Below, in pieces: positions 5,310 to 6,438 of a stretch of 6,438 nt of DNA (its first letter is position 1; every line of letters begins with the position of its first letter). Source of the stretch: Brevundimonas sp. (lineage in GTDB: Bacteria; Pseudomonadota; Alphaproteobacteria; Caulobacterales; Caulobacteraceae); assembly GCA_015234495.1 (NCBI GenBank), contig JADGMZ010000064.1, positions 1 through 6,438 of the forward strand, in the 5' to 3' direction. The notes under the pieces are model-generated. The model was not told the DNA's origin. It saw only the letters and a list, made by a program, of their open reading frames with translations, and ran no database searches. The position numbers and the translations under genes were made by a program.

Positions 5310-5408
5310 CGTCCGCAGCCCCCTGCCGGGCCGAGTGGCCCGAAACTTGCTGGCGGCCACTGTGTGGCCGGAACGGTTAACGGGGTCTAAGCGGGCGCGC
5401 CCTCTGCT

Positions 5409-5786
5409 TCAGGACGGATTCTCAGCGACTTCGCAACGGACGTTGTCCCGCTCGTCAGTAAAGGTGACGGCCATCCCCATGGGCAGCGAGAAGTCAAACG
5501 CGATCCGTCGGTCAGCCCGGTCGATTGAGAAGCGCGCTATAGTTGGGCCAGCGATACGGTATCGCCGAGGGTAGTCGTCCGGGTCACCGATCATTTCAGC
5601 CCTTCCAGACGCCTCTGAACTATCGGCAAAAATATGAAGTCCGCTGTCCACATCTCGATCGCTCTCCGACGGCAGCACGAATTGAGCGCAAGTCCCCAGC
5701 GTCACATCAGCCGTATAGCCGGGTGCGCACCCTGCCAGAAGCACACCAGACGCAATCACCGACGCGATAAAAGGCCGCTTTCTCAT
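5409..5786 (-). CDS. Small putative outer-membrane lipoprotein, unknown function
   Basis: I do not recognise a family. From ATG 5786 it is a 125-residue protein with a typical lipoprotein signal: MRKRP, then the hydrophobic FIASVIASGVLLAG, with lipobox LLAGC and the lipidated Cys at residue 20. The residue after Cys is Ala rather than Asp, which favours outer-membrane sorting by Lol. An ATG at 5813 adds nine residues and would bury the n-region, so it is less likely. The mature part is 105 residues and rich in Asp, Arg and Ser. It has two further cysteines (in GTCAQF and VRCEVAE) that could form a disulfide in the periplasm. It lies 48-99 bp upstream of rpoN on the same strand. Hand-counted GC over 5401-5760 is about 59%, well below the roughly 70% or more of sampled rpoN stretches, so it may be a later arrival. 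The ORF and lipobox are clear; the role is unknown. Confidence 0.75.
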   Translation of the reverse strand: MRKRPFIASVIASGVLLAGCAPGYTADVTLGTCAQFVLPSESDRDVDSGLHIFADSSEASGRAEMIGDPDDYPRRYRIAGPTIARFSIDRADRRIAFDFSLPMGMAVTFTDERDNVRCEVAENPS

Positions 5787-5880
5787 ATCCACAGACTGAG
5801 GCGAACCTCGCATGACTGCAACGGATCGGGGGTCCTAGTTGCGTCCGCCTGAGAGAGCCGCCGTATTCGCCCTCCTCTTC

Positions 5881-6018
5881 CCGTCATCCTCGGGCTTGAC
5901 CCGAGGATCGGACCGTCCGGTGCTCCGTCGAAGATCGCACGGGCGGGGGCGCGGGGCCGTCACCGGCGCACAGTCCGCCTCTCGCCTCTGATCCTCGGGT
6001 CGAGCCCGAGGATGACGG
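5881..6018. repeat. Inverted pair of alphaproteobacterial palindromic repeats, CCTCGGG class
   Basis: The 29 bases at 5881-5909 match the reverse complement of 5990-6018 with one mismatch (T versus C in the loop). Each arm is CCGTCAT followed by a hairpin with CCTCGGG and CCCGAGG around a five-base loop. About 80 bp of GC-rich sequence lies between the arms. The pair occupies most of the 313-bp gene-free gap between the lipoprotein gene and the M20 peptidase. I see no other clear feature in that gap. Spurious translation gives a 'DPRVKPEDD' peptide, another common mark of dispersed alphaproteobacterial repeats. Here it lies between divergent genes, so it is not simply a shared terminator. Confidence 0.88.
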
Positions 6019-6099
6019 CGGGGGGAGATCGGGGGCGAAGCGGCGGCTTTACTCGGGTGCGTCGATCGGCAAGCCTTGGCTCCTAGCGAGAGAAACGCC

Positions 6100-6438
6100 A
6101 TGCGCCTGATCCTGACCGCCCTGCTCTGCCTCGCCCTGCCCGGCGCCGTTCAGGCCCAGGCCACGCCCGCCGAGCAGACGATGATGCGGACGGTCGAGGC
6201 CGAGCACGACCGCCACATCGCCCTGCTGGAGCGGCTGGTGAACCAGAACAGCGGGACGCTGAACCTGCCGGGGGTGCGGGCGACGGGGGAGATGGTGCGG
6301 GCCGAGCTGGAGCCGCTGGGGTTCGAGGTGCGCTGGGTCGACATGGGCGAGACCGGGCGGGCGGGGCATCTGATGGCCACGCACCCGGGGCGGGGCCGCA
6401 ATGTGCTGCTGATCGGCCATCTGGACACGGTGTTCGAG
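6100..6438 (+). CDS. Secreted M20 family zinc metallopeptidase, N-terminal 113 residues, cut by window edge
   Basis: M20 enzymes (carboxypeptidase G2/glutamate carboxypeptidase type) remove amino acids from peptides or folate-like conjugates using two metal ions. ATG 6100 opens a frame that continues past the right edge. Residues 1-20 are a Sec signal peptide (hydrophobic LILTALLCLALPG, with likely cleavage after VQA or AQA), so the enzyme is exported to the periplasm or outside. LERLVNQNSGTLN (43-55), then GVRATGEMVRAELEPLGFEV (58-77), and finally NVLLIGHLDTVFE (101-113) follow the CPG2-like pattern. His107 is the first zinc ligand and Asp109 its partner in HxDT. The remaining ligands and the lid domain are outside the window. 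The Shine-Dalgarno is weak (GAGAG about eight bases upstream). The repeat pair 5881-6018 separates it from the divergent lipoprotein gene. Substrate cannot be given. Confidence 0.9.
   Translation, partial: MRLILTALLCLALPGAVQAQATPAEQTMMRTVEAEHDRHIALLERLVNQNSGTLNLPGVRATGEMVRAELEPLGFEVRWVDMGETGRAGHLMATHPGRGRNVLLIGHLDTVFE

Noticed and set aside
5835..6101. Minus-strand 88-residue frame between the lipoprotein and M20 genes
   Set aside because: Most of it is read through the repeat pair at 5881-6018 (DPRVKPEDD-type peptide). It has no family similarity that I recognise.

Overview
The window looks like chromosome of a high-GC alphaproteobacterium, most likely Caulobacteraceae and close to Brevundimonas or Caulobacter. 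This is inferred from the family mix (a TIGR02300 protein beside aroA, an Hsp20 gene followed by a DUF1150 gene, and rpoN-hpf-ptsN in that order), from the high GC, and from two classes of 'CCGTCAT...' palindromic repeat common in alphaproteobacteria. No phage, integrase, transposase, CRISPR or toxin gene is visible. Most of the window is core chromosome.

Layout. Positions 1-500 (minus) hold the N-terminal third of aroA (EPSP synthase, shikimate pathway), which runs off the left edge. It is divergent from a 159-aa zinc-ribbon protein with a very acidic tail (621-1100, plus, TIGR02300 family). A structured intergenic region follows, then tRNA-Ala(GGC) with encoded CCA (1252-1327) and a strong hairpin (1330-1359). 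Next on the plus strand is a small heat-shock protein (1578-1997). Its upstream region carries a good match to a sigma-32 promoter and a leader that can fold into a ROSE-like RNA thermometer. A DUF1150 gene (2086-2340) with a near-perfect Shine-Dalgarno sequence comes next. A 123-bp inverted pair of palindromic repeats separates these plus-strand genes from a convergent minus-strand group.

That group, in transcription order, is a small putative lipoprotein (5786-5409), rpoN (sigma-54; 5309 or 5360 to 3789), hpf (long ribosome hibernation factor; 3726-3061) and ptsN (EIIA-Ntr; 2983-2516). The last three are the classical nitrogen/stress cluster: sigma-54, a ribosome-hibernation protein and the PTS-Ntr phosphoacceptor. 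The usual upstream partner of rpoN, lptB, is not there. In its place is the lipoprotein gene, of lower GC than its neighbours. Upstream of that gene is a second inverted repeat pair (5881-6018), followed by the start of a secreted M20 metallopeptidase (6100 to the right edge, plus).

No wholly new system is evident. The most interesting signals are regulatory: the combined sigma-32 promoter and possible thermosensor before hsp20, a large hairpin just upstream of tRNA-Ala, the two architecturally matched repeat pairs, and a possible leaderless hpf transcript.
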